Assembly: GCF_016863315.1 (NCBI RefSeq)
Contig: NZ_BOOQ01000042.1
Location: forward strand, 1-64,000
Reading direction: 5' to 3'
Length of the DNA stretch: 64,000 nt
Origin: Planotetraspora silvatica
GTDB taxonomy: Bacteria > Actinomycetota > Actinomycetes > Streptosporangiales > Streptosporangiaceae
How positions within the stretch are numbered: the first letter of the stretch is position 1; the number at the start of each line of letters is the position of its first letter. Position numbers and translations under genes: made by a program. Below the pieces are notes generated by a model, which was not told the DNA's origin, did not search any database, and saw only the letters and a program-made list of their open reading frames with translations. Positions 43,024-50,952 of this stretch are shown piece after piece.

Positions 43024-46000
43024 GTGCGCCCTGAGCCGACCAGCCCCACCCCGTCCAGCCCCACGCAACCCGGCCCCACGCAACCTGGCCCCACGCAACC
43101 CGGCCCCGCAACCGACACTGGACCCCGCCCCGCAACGCCAGGCCCCGCGACCGGCGATACACCCGGCCCCGCGACCGGCGATGCCGCAACCGGGCCGGTG
43201 TCACCCGGCTCAGTGTCACCCAGCCCGGTGTCACCCGGCTCGGTGTCACCCAGCCCGGTGTCGCCCAGCATCCTGCTGCTGTCGACGTCCGACACCGATC
43301 TGTTGAGCGCCCGGGCCAGTGGCGCGTCCTACCGTCTCGGCAACCCCGCCAGGCTGGCCGCCGAGGACCTGCCCGCGCTGGTCGAAGGCACCGATCTCAT
43401 CGTGGTCCGGCTGCTCGGCGGCAGGAGGGCCTGGGAGGAGGGCCTCGACGCCCTGCTGGCCGGCCCGCGTCCCGTGGTGGTCCTCGGCGGCGAGCAGGCG
43501 CCCGACGCCGAGTTGATGGAGCTGTCCACGGTCAGCGGCGGCACCTGCGCCGAGGCCCACGCCTACCTGGCCCACGGCGGCTCCGCCAACCTGACCGAAC
43601 TGCACGCGTTCCTGTCGGACACGGTCCTGCTCACCGGCCGCGGCTTCGCGCCGCCCGCCGCCACTCCGACCTGGGGTCCACTGGAACGCACGCCGGGCCG
43701 TACGGAGGGGCCCGTCATCGGCGTGCTCTACTACCGCGCCCATCACATGGCCGGCAACACCGGGTTCGTCGAGACGCTCTGCCAGGCGATCGAGAACGCG
43801 GGCGGCCAGGCACTGCCCGTCTTCTGTTCTTCGCTCCGTACGGCCGAGCCCGACCTGTTCGAGACCCTTCGCAGGGCGGACGCGTTGGTGGTCACCGTGC
43901 TCGCGGCCGGCGGGTCGCGGCCGGCCACCGCCTCGGCGGGCGGCGACGACGAGGCCTGGGACGTGGGCGCCCTCGCCGACCTGGACGTGCCGATCCTCCA
44001 GGGGCTCTGCCTGACCACCAGCAGGCAGACATGGGAGGAGAACGACGACGGCCTCTCCCCTCTCGACGCGGCCTCCCAGGTGGCCATCCCCGAGTTCGAC
44101 GGCCGGATCATCACGGTGCCGTTCTCCTTCAAGGAGATCGACGCCGACGGGCTCACCGTCTACGTCGCCGACCCCGAGCGCGCCGCACGCGTCGGAGGCA
44201 TCGCCGTACGGCACGGCCTGCTCAGGCACGTCCCGCCCGCGGAGCGCCGCCTGGTGGTCATGCTCTCGGCCTACCCGACCAAGCACTCACGCGTCGGCAA
44301 CGCGGTGGGCCTGGACACCCCCGCCAGCACCGTCAGACTGCTGGCCAGGCTCAGCGAGGCGGGCTACGACCTGGGCGAGGGCCTGCCCGGTGTGGCCGAC
44401 CAGGACGGCGACGCCCTGATCCACGCCCTGATCGCCGCGGGCGGCCAGGACCAGGACTGGCTGACCGAGGAGCAACTCGCGGGCAACCCCGTGCGCATCT
44501 CGGCGGCGTCCTATCGCGAGTGGTACGGCACGCTGCCCGAGGATCTCCGGTCAGGGATGGAGCGCCACTGGGGGCCGCCGCCGGGCGAGCTGTTCGTCGA
44601 CAGGTCACGCGACCCCGACGGAGAGATCGTGCTGGCCGCTCTGCGGGCGGGCAACCTGGTCGTGATGGTCCAGCCGCCGCGCGGCTTCGGGGAGAACCCG
44701 ATCGCCATCTACCACGACCCCGACCTGCCGCCGAGCCACCACTACCTGGCTGCCTACCGCTGGCTGGCCGCCGACTTCGGCGCCCACGCGATGGTGCACG
44801 TCGGCAAGCACGGCAACCTGGAATGGTTGCCCGGCAAGTCGGCCGGCATGTCGGCGGCGTGCGGTCCCGACGCGGCGCTCGGCGACCTGCCGCTGGTCTA
44901 CCCGTTCCTGGTCAACGACCCGGGAGAGGGCACGCAGGCCAAGCGGCGCACGCACGCGGTGCTGGTGGACCACATGGTGCCGCCGATGGCCCGCGCGGAG
45001 ACCTACGGCGACATCGCACGGCTCGAACAGCTCCTGGACGAGCACGCCTCGATCGCCGCGATGGACCCGGCCAAGCTGCCCGCGATCAGAGCGCAGATCT
45101 GGACGCTGATCCAGGCGGCGCGGCTCGACCACGATCTCGGGCTGGACGACCGGCCGCACGACACCGAGTTCGACGACTTCCTGCTGCACGTGGACGGCTG
45201 GCTCTGCGAGGTCAAGGACGCGCAGATCCGCGACGGCCTGCATGTGCTGGGTGAGGCACCGGTCGGGAAGGTCCGCGTCGACCTGGTGCTGGCGATGTTG
45301 CGTGCCAGGCAGATGTGGGCGGGCAGGCAGACCCTGCCCGGCCTGCGGGAGGCGCTCGGCCTGGCCGAGGACGGCAGCGCCGGGCTGGCGAGCGTCGACA
45401 GAGCCGAGTCCCTGGCCCGCGCCCTGATCGAGGCGATGGAGGAACGCGGCTGGGAGCCGGCCGCGGTCCGCGACGTCACCCAGGCGGTCCTCGGCGACAC
45501 GACCCCTACCGGCATTCTTGACGGCACAACGCTCGACGACACGTCCCCTGCCGGCATTCTTGACGACACAGCCCTCGACGACACGTCCCCTGCCGGCACC
45601 ACCCTTGGTGACCCGCCCCCTGCCGACATCGCCCTTGATGACGCGGCGGGGAGGTCCCGTCAGGAGCTCGTCGAGCAGGTTCTGACGTTCGCAGCCACCG
45701 AGGTGGTGCCCCGGCTGGCGCGCACGACCGACGAGCTCGACCACCTCCTCCACGCCCTCAACGGCGGCTACGTCCCGGCGGGACCGAGCGGCTCCCCGCT
45801 GCGCGGCCTGATCAACGTGCTGCCGACCGGCCGGAACTTCTACTCGGTCGACCCCCGGGCGGTGCCCAGCAGACTGGCCTGGGAGACCGGCCAGGCGATG
45901 GCCGAGTCGCTGCTCGAGCGTTACCGCACGGACACGGGCGACTGGCCGCGCTCGGTCGGCCTGTCCGTCTGGGGGACCAGCGCGATGCGCACGGCGGGCG

Positions 46001-47016
46001 ACGACGTCGCCGAGGTGCTCGCGCTGCTCGGGGTCCGTCCCGTATGGGATGAGGCCTCGCGCAGGGTGACCCGCCTGGAGCCGATCCCGCTCGAGGAGCT
46101 CGGCCGTCCCCGCATCGACGTCACCGTCCGGATCAGCGGCTTCTTCCGCGACGCGTTCCCGCACGTGGTCGCGATGCTCGACGACGCCGTACGGATGGTC
46201 GCCGCGCTCGAGGAGGCCGACGAGGACAACTACGTCCGCGCCCACGTGACCGCCGACCAGGAGACGCACGGCGACTCCCGCAGGGCCACGATGCGGATCT
46301 TCGGCTCCCGTCCCGGCGCGTACGGAGCCGGACTGCTGCCCCTCATCGACAGCGGGAACTGGCGCGACGACGCCGACCTCGCCGAGGTCTACGCCGTCTG
46401 GGGCGGCTTCGCCTACGGCCGCGACCTCGACGGGGTCCCCGCACGGACCGACATGGAGAGCGCCTACCGGCGCATCGCCGTGGCCGCCAAGAACGTCGAC
46501 ACCCGCGAACACGACATCGCCGACTCCGACGACTACTTCCAGTACCACGGCGGCATGGTCGCGACGGTCCGCGCGCTCACCGGTACGGCTCCCGCCGCCT
46601 ACGTCGGCGACAGCACCCGCCCGGACGCGGTGCGCACGCGCACCCTGTCCGAGGAGACCTCACGTGTCTTTCGCGCCAGGGTCGTCAACCCCAACTGGCT
46701 GACCGCGATGCGGCGGCACGGCTACAAGGGCGCGTTCGAGCTTGCCGCGACCGTCGACTACCTGTTCGGCTACGACGCCACGACAGGCGTGGTCGCCGAC
46801 TGGATGTACGACAAGCTGACCGAGGCGTACGTGCTCGACCCGGAAAACCAGGCGTTCATGGCGAAGTCGAACCCCTGGGCGCTGCACGGGATCGCCGAGC
46901 GTCTGCTCGAGGCGGCCGAACGCGGAATGTGGGAGCACCCGGACCCGGAGATCCTGCGCGGCCTCCAGGAGGTCTACCTCAAGACGGAAGGCGACCTGGA
47001 GGACGACTCAGCCTGA
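43024..47016 (+). CDS. cobN: Cobaltochelatase large subunit
   Basis: 1330 residues, somewhat longer than usual. The N-terminal 75 or so residues are Pro/Thr/Ser/Gly repeats, and the CobN fold begins near SILLLSTSDTDLLSARASGA. Conserved parts include HVGKHGNLEWLPGKS and YLFGYDATTGVVADWMYDK. About residues 825-880 carry another repeat insert (SPAGILDDTALDDT). CobN binds hydrogenobyrinic a,c-diamide and inserts cobalt with the ATPase partner, here the ChlID fusion. The GTG start is under the upstream riboswitch; the stop lies inside a 14-bp repeat. Confidence 0.95.
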   Translation: MRPEPTSPTPSSPTQPGPTQPGPTQPGPATDTGPRPATPGPATGDTPGPATGDAATGPVSPGSVSPSPVSPGSVSPSPVSPSILLLSTSDTDLLSARASGASYRLGNPARLAAEDLPALVEGTDLIVVRLLGGRRAWEEGLDALLAGPRPVVVLGGEQAPDAELMELSTVSGGTCAEAHAYLAHGGSANLTELHAFLSDTVLLTGRGFAPPAATPTWGPLERTPGRTEGPVIGVLYYRAHHMAGNTGFVETLCQAIENAGGQALPVFCSSLRTAEPDLFETLRRADALVVTVLAAGGSRPATASAGGDDEAWDVGALADLDVPILQGLCLTTSRQTWEENDDGLSPLDAASQVAIPEFDGRIITVPFSFKEIDADGLTVYVADPERAARVGGIAVRHGLLRHVPPAERRLVVMLSAYPTKHSRVGNAVGLDTPASTVRLLARLSEAGYDLGEGLPGVADQDGDALIHALIAAGGQDQDWLTEEQLAGNPVRISAASYREWYGTLPEDLRSGMERHWGPPPGELFVDRSRDPDGEIVLAALRAGNLVVMVQPPRGFGENPIAIYHDPDLPPSHHYLAAYRWLAADFGAHAMVHVGKHGNLEWLPGKSAGMSAACGPDAALGDLPLVYPFLVNDPGEGTQAKRRTHAVLVDHMVPPMARAETYGDIARLEQLLDEHASIAAMDPAKLPAIRAQIWTLIQAARLDHDLGLDDRPHDTEFDDFLLHVDGWLCEVKDAQIRDGLHVLGEAPVGKVRVDLVLAMLRARQMWAGRQTLPGLREALGLAEDGSAGLASVDRAESLARALIEAMEERGWEPAAVRDVTQAVLGDTTPTGILDGTTLDDTSPAGILDDTALDDTSPAGTTLGDPPPADIALDDAAGRSRQELVEQVLTFAATEVVPRLARTTDELDHLLHALNGGYVPAGPSGSPLRGLINVLPTGRNFYSVDPRAVPSRLAWETGQAMAESLLERYRTDTGDWPRSVGLSVWGTSAMRTAGDDVAEVLALLGVRPVWDEASRRVTRLEPIPLEELGRPRIDVTVRISGFFRDAFPHVVAMLDDAVRMVAALEEADEDNYVRAHVTADQETHGDSRRATMRIFGSRPGAYGAGLLPLIDSGNWRDDADLAEVYAVWGGFAYGRDLDGVPARTDMESAYRRIAVAAKNVDTREHDIADSDDYFQYHGGMVATVRALTGTAPAAYVGDSTRPDAVRTRTLSEETSRVFRARVVNPNWLTAMRRHGYKGAFELAATVDYLFGYDATTGVVADWMYDKLTEAYVLDPENQAFMAKSNPWALHGIAERLLEAAERGMWEHPDPEILRGLQEVYLKTEGDLEDDSA
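43059..43260. repeat. 15-bp and 30-bp tandem repeats at the 5' end of cobN
   Basis: Three 15-bp units CCCCACGCAACCCGG (43059-43103). Farther on, two 30-bp units of the form CCGGTGTCACCCGGCTCAGT plus ten bases (about 43197-43256). All in frame. Confidence 0.88.
45511..45594. repeat. 42-bp tandem repeat x2 inside cobN
   Basis: Units 45511-45552 and 45553-45594 differ at about four bases; a shortened third copy follows. In frame, coding an Asp/Thr-rich insert in a linker. Confidence 0.88.
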
Positions 47017-47046
47017 CCGACTCAGCCCGACCGACTCAGCCTGACC
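47005..47046. repeat. 14-bp tandem repeat x3 across the cobN stop
   Basis: GACTCAGCCTGACC at 47005, 47019 (one change) and 47033. The first unit contains the last codons and the stop of cobN (TGA at 47014-47016). Confidence 0.88.
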
Positions 47047-47065
47047 GGCGGACGCGCCGCCGGTC
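47043..47065. terminator. Hairpin terminator between cobN and cobO
   Basis: GACCGGCGG and CCGCCGGTC form a perfect 9-bp stem with a 5-nt loop between the convergent genes. Confidence 0.65.
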
Positions 47066-47091
47066 GGCCGAGCTACCACTGGTCAGCTGAT

Positions 47092-47694
47092 CTACCACTC
47101 GATGCCCTTCTGGCCCTTCTGACCGGCGTCCATCGGGTGGCGGACCTTGCCCATCTCGGTCACCAGGTCCGCCGCCTCGATGAGGCCCTTCGGAGCGTCC
47201 CTGCCGGTGATGACGACGTGCTGGCTGCCCGGCCTGGCGGCGAGCGTGTCCAGCACGTCGTCCAGGTCCAGCCAGCCCCACTTGAGGGGATAGGTGAACT
47301 CGTCGAGCACGTAGAACCGGTAGGTCTCGGCCGCGAGGTCGCGCTTGATCTGCTCCCAGCCCTCGCGGGCGTCGGCGGCGTGATCCTCCTCGGTGCCGGG
47401 ACGCTGGATCCAGGACCAGCCCTCGCCCATCTTGTGCCAGGTCACCGTGCCGCCCTCGCCGGTCTCGCCCAGCACGGTGAGCGCCCGCTCCTCGCCGATG
47501 CGCCATTTGGCCGACTTCACGAACTGGAACACGCCGATCGGCCATCCCTGGTTCCAGGCGCGGAGTGCCATGCCGAAGGCGGCCGTCGACTTGCCCTTGC
47601 CAGGACCGGTGTGAACCATCAGCAGCGGCCGGGTGCGCCGCTGGCGCGTGGTGAGACCGTCGTCGGGGACACTGTCCGGCTTTCCCTGCGGCAT
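47092..47694 (-). CDS. cobO: Cob(I)yrinic acid a,c-diamide adenosyltransferase
   Basis: 200 residues. P-loop near the N-terminus, HTGPGKGKSTAAFGMALR, and the family motifs WIQRPGTEEDH and YRFYVLDEFTYPLKWGW. This is the CobA/BtuR type, which transfers the adenosyl group of ATP to cobalt. It starts one base after the chelatase stop and is the second gene of a riboswitch-controlled operon. Confidence 0.95.
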   Translation of the reverse strand: MPQGKPDSVPDDGLTTRQRRTRPLLMVHTGPGKGKSTAAFGMALRAWNQGWPIGVFQFVKSAKWRIGEERALTVLGETGEGGTVTWHKMGEGWSWIQRPGTEEDHAADAREGWEQIKRDLAAETYRFYVLDEFTYPLKWGWLDLDDVLDTLAARPGSQHVVITGRDAPKGLIEAADLVTEMGKVRHPMDAGQKGQKGIEW

Positions 47695-47695
47695 G

Positions 47696-50128
47696 TCAGA
47701 CCGCCTTCCTGTAGTCGCGCCCGGTTTCGCTTCTGTTGTCGACTCTCATGTCGCGCCTGGTTGCGCCCCGGTCTGCGCCACTCGCGTCGACTCTGTTCAC
47801 GCCCTGGTCCGCGCCACTGCCGTCGACTCTGTTCACGCCCCGGTCTGCGCCCCTGCTGTCGCCTCTGTAGTCGCGCACCAGGGCGCCGAGGTCCGCCATC
47901 GAGTCGAGCGGGACGGCCTGAGCCCGCATCCGGAACGCGAGCCGCCGCGCCAGGCCGAGCCGTACGGGACCGGTCTCGCAGTCGACGACCACACTCGCCA
48001 CTCCCTTGAGCAGCCCGGCAGCCCTGTCGACGTCGCCGCCGGAGGTGGCACGCCCATCGGTCACCACGATCAGCAGCGGCCGCCGCGAGGGATCGCGCAG
48101 CCGCTCGACCCGCAGGACCTCGGCCGCGCGCGTCAGCCCCTCCGCCAGTGGAGTACGACCACCGGTCGGCAGCGAGCGGAGCCGCGCCGCGCCCGCCTCG
48201 ACCGACGAGGTGGGCGGCAGAGCCAGATGGGCGGCGGAGCCGCGGAAGGTGACGAGCCCGACCTTGTCACGCCGCTGATAGGCGTCGAGCAGCAGGCTCA
48301 GCACGGCCGTCTTTACCGCCGTCATCCTCTTGCGCGCCGCCATGGAACCACTGGCGTCGACCACGAACAGTACGAGGTTGCCCTCCCTGCCCTCGCGTAC
48401 GGCCTCACGCAAGTCGCCGTCGCGGATCACGAGCCCCGCCCCGGTCCTGCCGCGTTCCCGCTGGTACGGCGCGGCGGCGAGGAGCGTGCCCATCAGGTGG
48501 ACGGAGGTCAGCCGGCCTTCGGGCACACGGGATCCCGTGGTGCGGCCGTGCGGTGTGCGCGCCCGCGACCGCCTCCCCGACGCCCCCTCTCCAAGGCCGG
48601 GCACCTTCATGATCGGCACCCTGTACGGCCGGCCCGCCACGGCGATCTGCTCCGCACCGCTGTCCGATCCGTCCTGATCAGAGGAGGCGGGGTCACGGGA
48701 CGTGCTGTCGTCGCGCGTCTTGTCATCTCGCGCCCTGTCGCGCGCTTCCTCTCGCGCCCTGTCATCGGCAGCCCCGTCACGCGCGTCGCCGTCAGGCCTC
48801 TTGTCGCCCGCTTCGTCGCGCGCCCCGTCACCGGACGCATTGGGATCCTGGGTCTTGTCCATCCCGTCCGCCGGGTCGGAGGTGGCCGATCGATCGTCAG
48901 GTCCGGCATCTCCGCCGTCTGGAGCACCATCAGGGCCGTCTTGGTCGCCGCGAGAACCCCCACCGTCGTCGGGGTCGTCAGGATCGTCGTCTGCCGCCCG
49001 GGCCAGCAGTTCTTCCAGGAGCGACTCATCCAGCCCCGGCGCGTCGAAGGGATCGCGGCGACGGCGGTGCGGCAACGACAGACGGGCGGCGGCGCGGACG
49101 TCCTCAGTCGTCACCGCGTCGCGGCCCTGCCAGGCGGCGTGCGCGATGGCGGCATTGGCCGTGACCAGGTCGGCCCGGAGTCCGTCGACCTCGAACCCCG
49201 CGCACACGGTGGCGATCTGCCGCAGCCGGGCGTCGGGCAGTCGCACCTTCCCCAGCCGTGCCCTCGCCTCGGCGATCCTGTCCGCCAACGCCGCCTCCTC
49301 GGCGGTCCAGCGGGCGGCGAATCCCTCCGGGTCGGCGTCATAGGCGAGGCGGCGCCGTACCACCTCGGCCCGATTCCCCGGGTCGCGCGAGGCCTTCACC
49401 TCGACGGTCAGCCCGAACCGGTCGAGAAGCTGGGGACGCAACTCCCCCTCCTCCGGATTCATGGTGCCGACGAGCAGGAACCTGGCCGCATGCCGTACCG
49501 AAACGGACTCACGCTCGACATAGCAGGTCCCCAGTGCGGCCGCGTCGAGCAGCAGGTCGACCAGATGATCGTGCAGGAGGTTGACCTCGTCCACGTAGAG
49601 GACGCCCCGGTGGGCGGCGGCGAGCAGGCCGGGCTCGAAGGCCTTCACTCCCTCGGTCAGCGCCCTTTCCAGGTCGAGCGAGCCGACGAGCCGATCCTCT
49701 GAAGCGCCGACCGGAAGCTCCACCAGCGCCGCGGGACGATACGTCGACCCGCCCTCCTGCCCACGCGGTTCGTGCGACCCGCCCGAACCATGCGGCTCGT
49801 GCGGGCCGCGGGATTCGTGTCGGCCGCGTGGTTCGCGCCGCCCGTGCAGTTCATGCAGGTCATGCGGCCCGGCCGACTCGTGCAGGTCATGCGGCCCGTC
49901 CGGGCACTCCGGGTCCGGCGCGGCGGGGTCGCAGGAGAAGCGGCATCCGCGGACGACCGCGACCTGAGGCAACTGCGCGGCCAGCGCACGGACGATGGTC
50001 GACTTGGCGGTGCCCTTCTCTCCGCGGACGAGCACACCGCCCACCCGAGGGGATACGGCGTTGAGCACCAGCGCCAGTTTCAGGTCGTCGAGGCCGACGA
50101 CCGCGCTGAACGGGTAGGTGATGATCAA
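47696..50128 (-). CDS. ChlI-ChlD fusion, ATPase/vWA subunit of cobaltochelatase
   Basis: 810 residues. AAA+ domain (about 1-340): Walker A VRGEKGTAKSTIVRA, Walker B GVLYVDEVNLL. A long Asp/Arg-rich acidic linker (about 370-500) and a vWA domain with MIDAS motif VVDASGSMAARKR follow. In actinomycetes this protein replaces CobS and CobT as partner of CobN. Three low-complexity parts are unusual: a His/Gly/Pro insert in the AAA+ domain, the RDDKTRDDSTSRD linker and a GADRGVNRVD C-terminal tail, each with DNA repeats. TTG start with GGAGGG 7 nt upstream. Confidence 0.88.
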   Translation of the reverse strand: MIITYPFSAVVGLDDLKLALVLNAVSPRVGGVLVRGEKGTAKSTIVRALAAQLPQVAVVRGCRFSCDPAAPDPECPDGPHDLHESAGPHDLHELHGRREPRGRHESRGPHEPHGSGGSHEPRGQEGGSTYRPAALVELPVGASEDRLVGSLDLERALTEGVKAFEPGLLAAAHRGVLYVDEVNLLHDHLVDLLLDAAALGTCYVERESVSVRHAARFLLVGTMNPEEGELRPQLLDRFGLTVEVKASRDPGNRAEVVRRRLAYDADPEGFAARWTAEEAALADRIAEARARLGKVRLPDARLRQIATVCAGFEVDGLRADLVTANAAIAHAAWQGRDAVTTEDVRAAARLSLPHRRRRDPFDAPGLDESLLEELLARAADDDPDDPDDGGGSRGDQDGPDGAPDGGDAGPDDRSATSDPADGMDKTQDPNASGDGARDEAGDKRPDGDARDGAADDRAREEARDRARDDKTRDDSTSRDPASSDQDGSDSGAEQIAVAGRPYRVPIMKVPGLGEGASGRRSRARTPHGRTTGSRVPEGRLTSVHLMGTLLAAAPYQRERGRTGAGLVIRDGDLREAVREGREGNLVLFVVDASGSMAARKRMTAVKTAVLSLLLDAYQRRDKVGLVTFRGSAAHLALPPTSSVEAGAARLRSLPTGGRTPLAEGLTRAAEVLRVERLRDPSRRPLLIVVTDGRATSGGDVDRAAGLLKGVASVVVDCETGPVRLGLARRLAFRMRAQAVPLDSMADLGALVRDYRGDSRGADRGVNRVDGSGADQGVNRVDASGADRGATRRDMRVDNRSETGRDYRKAV
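47716..47880. repeat. Degenerate repeats in the 3' end of the ChlID gene
   Basis: Repeated blocks of CTCTGTTCACGCCC followed by GTCTGCGCC-like sequence, read on the minus strand as GADRGVNRVD units. Confidence 0.7.
49758..49902. repeat. Degenerate repeats inside the AAA+ domain of the ChlID gene
   Basis: TGCAGGTCATGCGGCCCG occurs twice and is followed by diverged copies; they encode the HDLHE/GPH/PHGSGG insert after the CRFSCDPAAPDP segment. Confidence 0.75.
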
Positions 50129-50239
50129 GGAGTTGCCCTCCGATTGACATGGTGATCCGTGGGGAAACGGACCTCGTCAGCTCGGGAGAACGGCACGGTG
50201 ACTCACGGCGGATCCTCCTCAGGGATGACGCGTCCCACG

Positions 50240-50370
50240 ACATGAGGCCGCGGCAGCCAAGCGACCTGGCTCCCGGGATCAACGTCCCGGATACAGTGGC
50301 GCGTCCGCACCGGCATCTCACCGGATTTCCCTTGGACAACCGCAAAACCTACCGGAACGTACCGTTTCCT
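50240..50370 (-). ncRNA. Cobalamin riboswitch upstream of ChlID-cobO
   Basis: On the minus strand the conserved elements appear in order: CAAGGGAAATCCGGTGAGA, then GCGCCACTGTATCC, then the B12 box GAGCCAGGTCGCTTGGCTGCC shortened here to its core GCCAGGT...TGGCTGCC. The leader then runs about 110 nt to the TTG of the chelatase. It should reduce expression of the chelatase and cobO when cobalamin is plentiful. Confidence 0.9.
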
Positions 50371-50448
50371 CCCGATCGCGTCAACCAAGTGAGCATCTCC
50401 TCACATTGGCGCCCGACCATCGCATCCGGGCCACGACAACGGAGAGGT

Positions 50449-50787
50449 CTACTCCGGGAGCCCGTCTCCCGGGAAACCGCGCGCGGGATGCACCTCGTAC
50501 GTGAAGACACCCGCACGGACACCCGGATCTTCGTCCATGAGCGCCCGTACATCCTCGACCGAGCCGTTGAAGATTCCGACGCCGCACAGCTCAGAGTCAT
50601 CCATGACCGGCAGCACGACCGACAGGAGCCCATCCGCCCGCAGGGCGAAGTTGCGCCGCGCGTGCTCCCAGACGATGGCGTTGCTGCCCTCCTTGCCATA
50701 TCCGTCGGCCGCTTTGAGTAGTACCACGGCGTACTCCCGCGAGCGGGTCATGTGCTCCCGCATGTACGCGTCGCTGATCTCCGTCAT
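50449..50787 (-). CDS. YciI-like family protein
   Basis: 112 residues with the ferredoxin-like YciI fold: an early REYAVVLLKAADG strand, the central LLSVVLPVMDD, and GSVEDVRALMDEDPGVRAGVFTYEVHPAR. The family comprises small putative enzymes or dimerising domains; its role is unknown. It lies just upstream of the second cobalamin riboswitch and is probably transcribed separately. Confidence 0.8.
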   Translation of the reverse strand: MTEISDAYMREHMTRSREYAVVLLKAADGYGKEGSNAIVWEHARRNFALRADGLLSVVLPVMDDSELCGVGIFNGSVEDVRALMDEDPGVRAGVFTYEVHPARGFPGDGLPE

Positions 50788-50952
50788 CCCGAACCTCCGT
50801 CAGTCCGAACATCCGTCATCCCGGTACGCCCGGTTTGGGCCAGGCGGCCATCGCGTTGACGCTCATGGTGACACGCGAACCTGTCGCCGCCCTGGCAAGC
50901 GGGCAACCAGGTGGAGCAACCGGACAGGGCGGACAGGGCGGAAGCCGCACGA

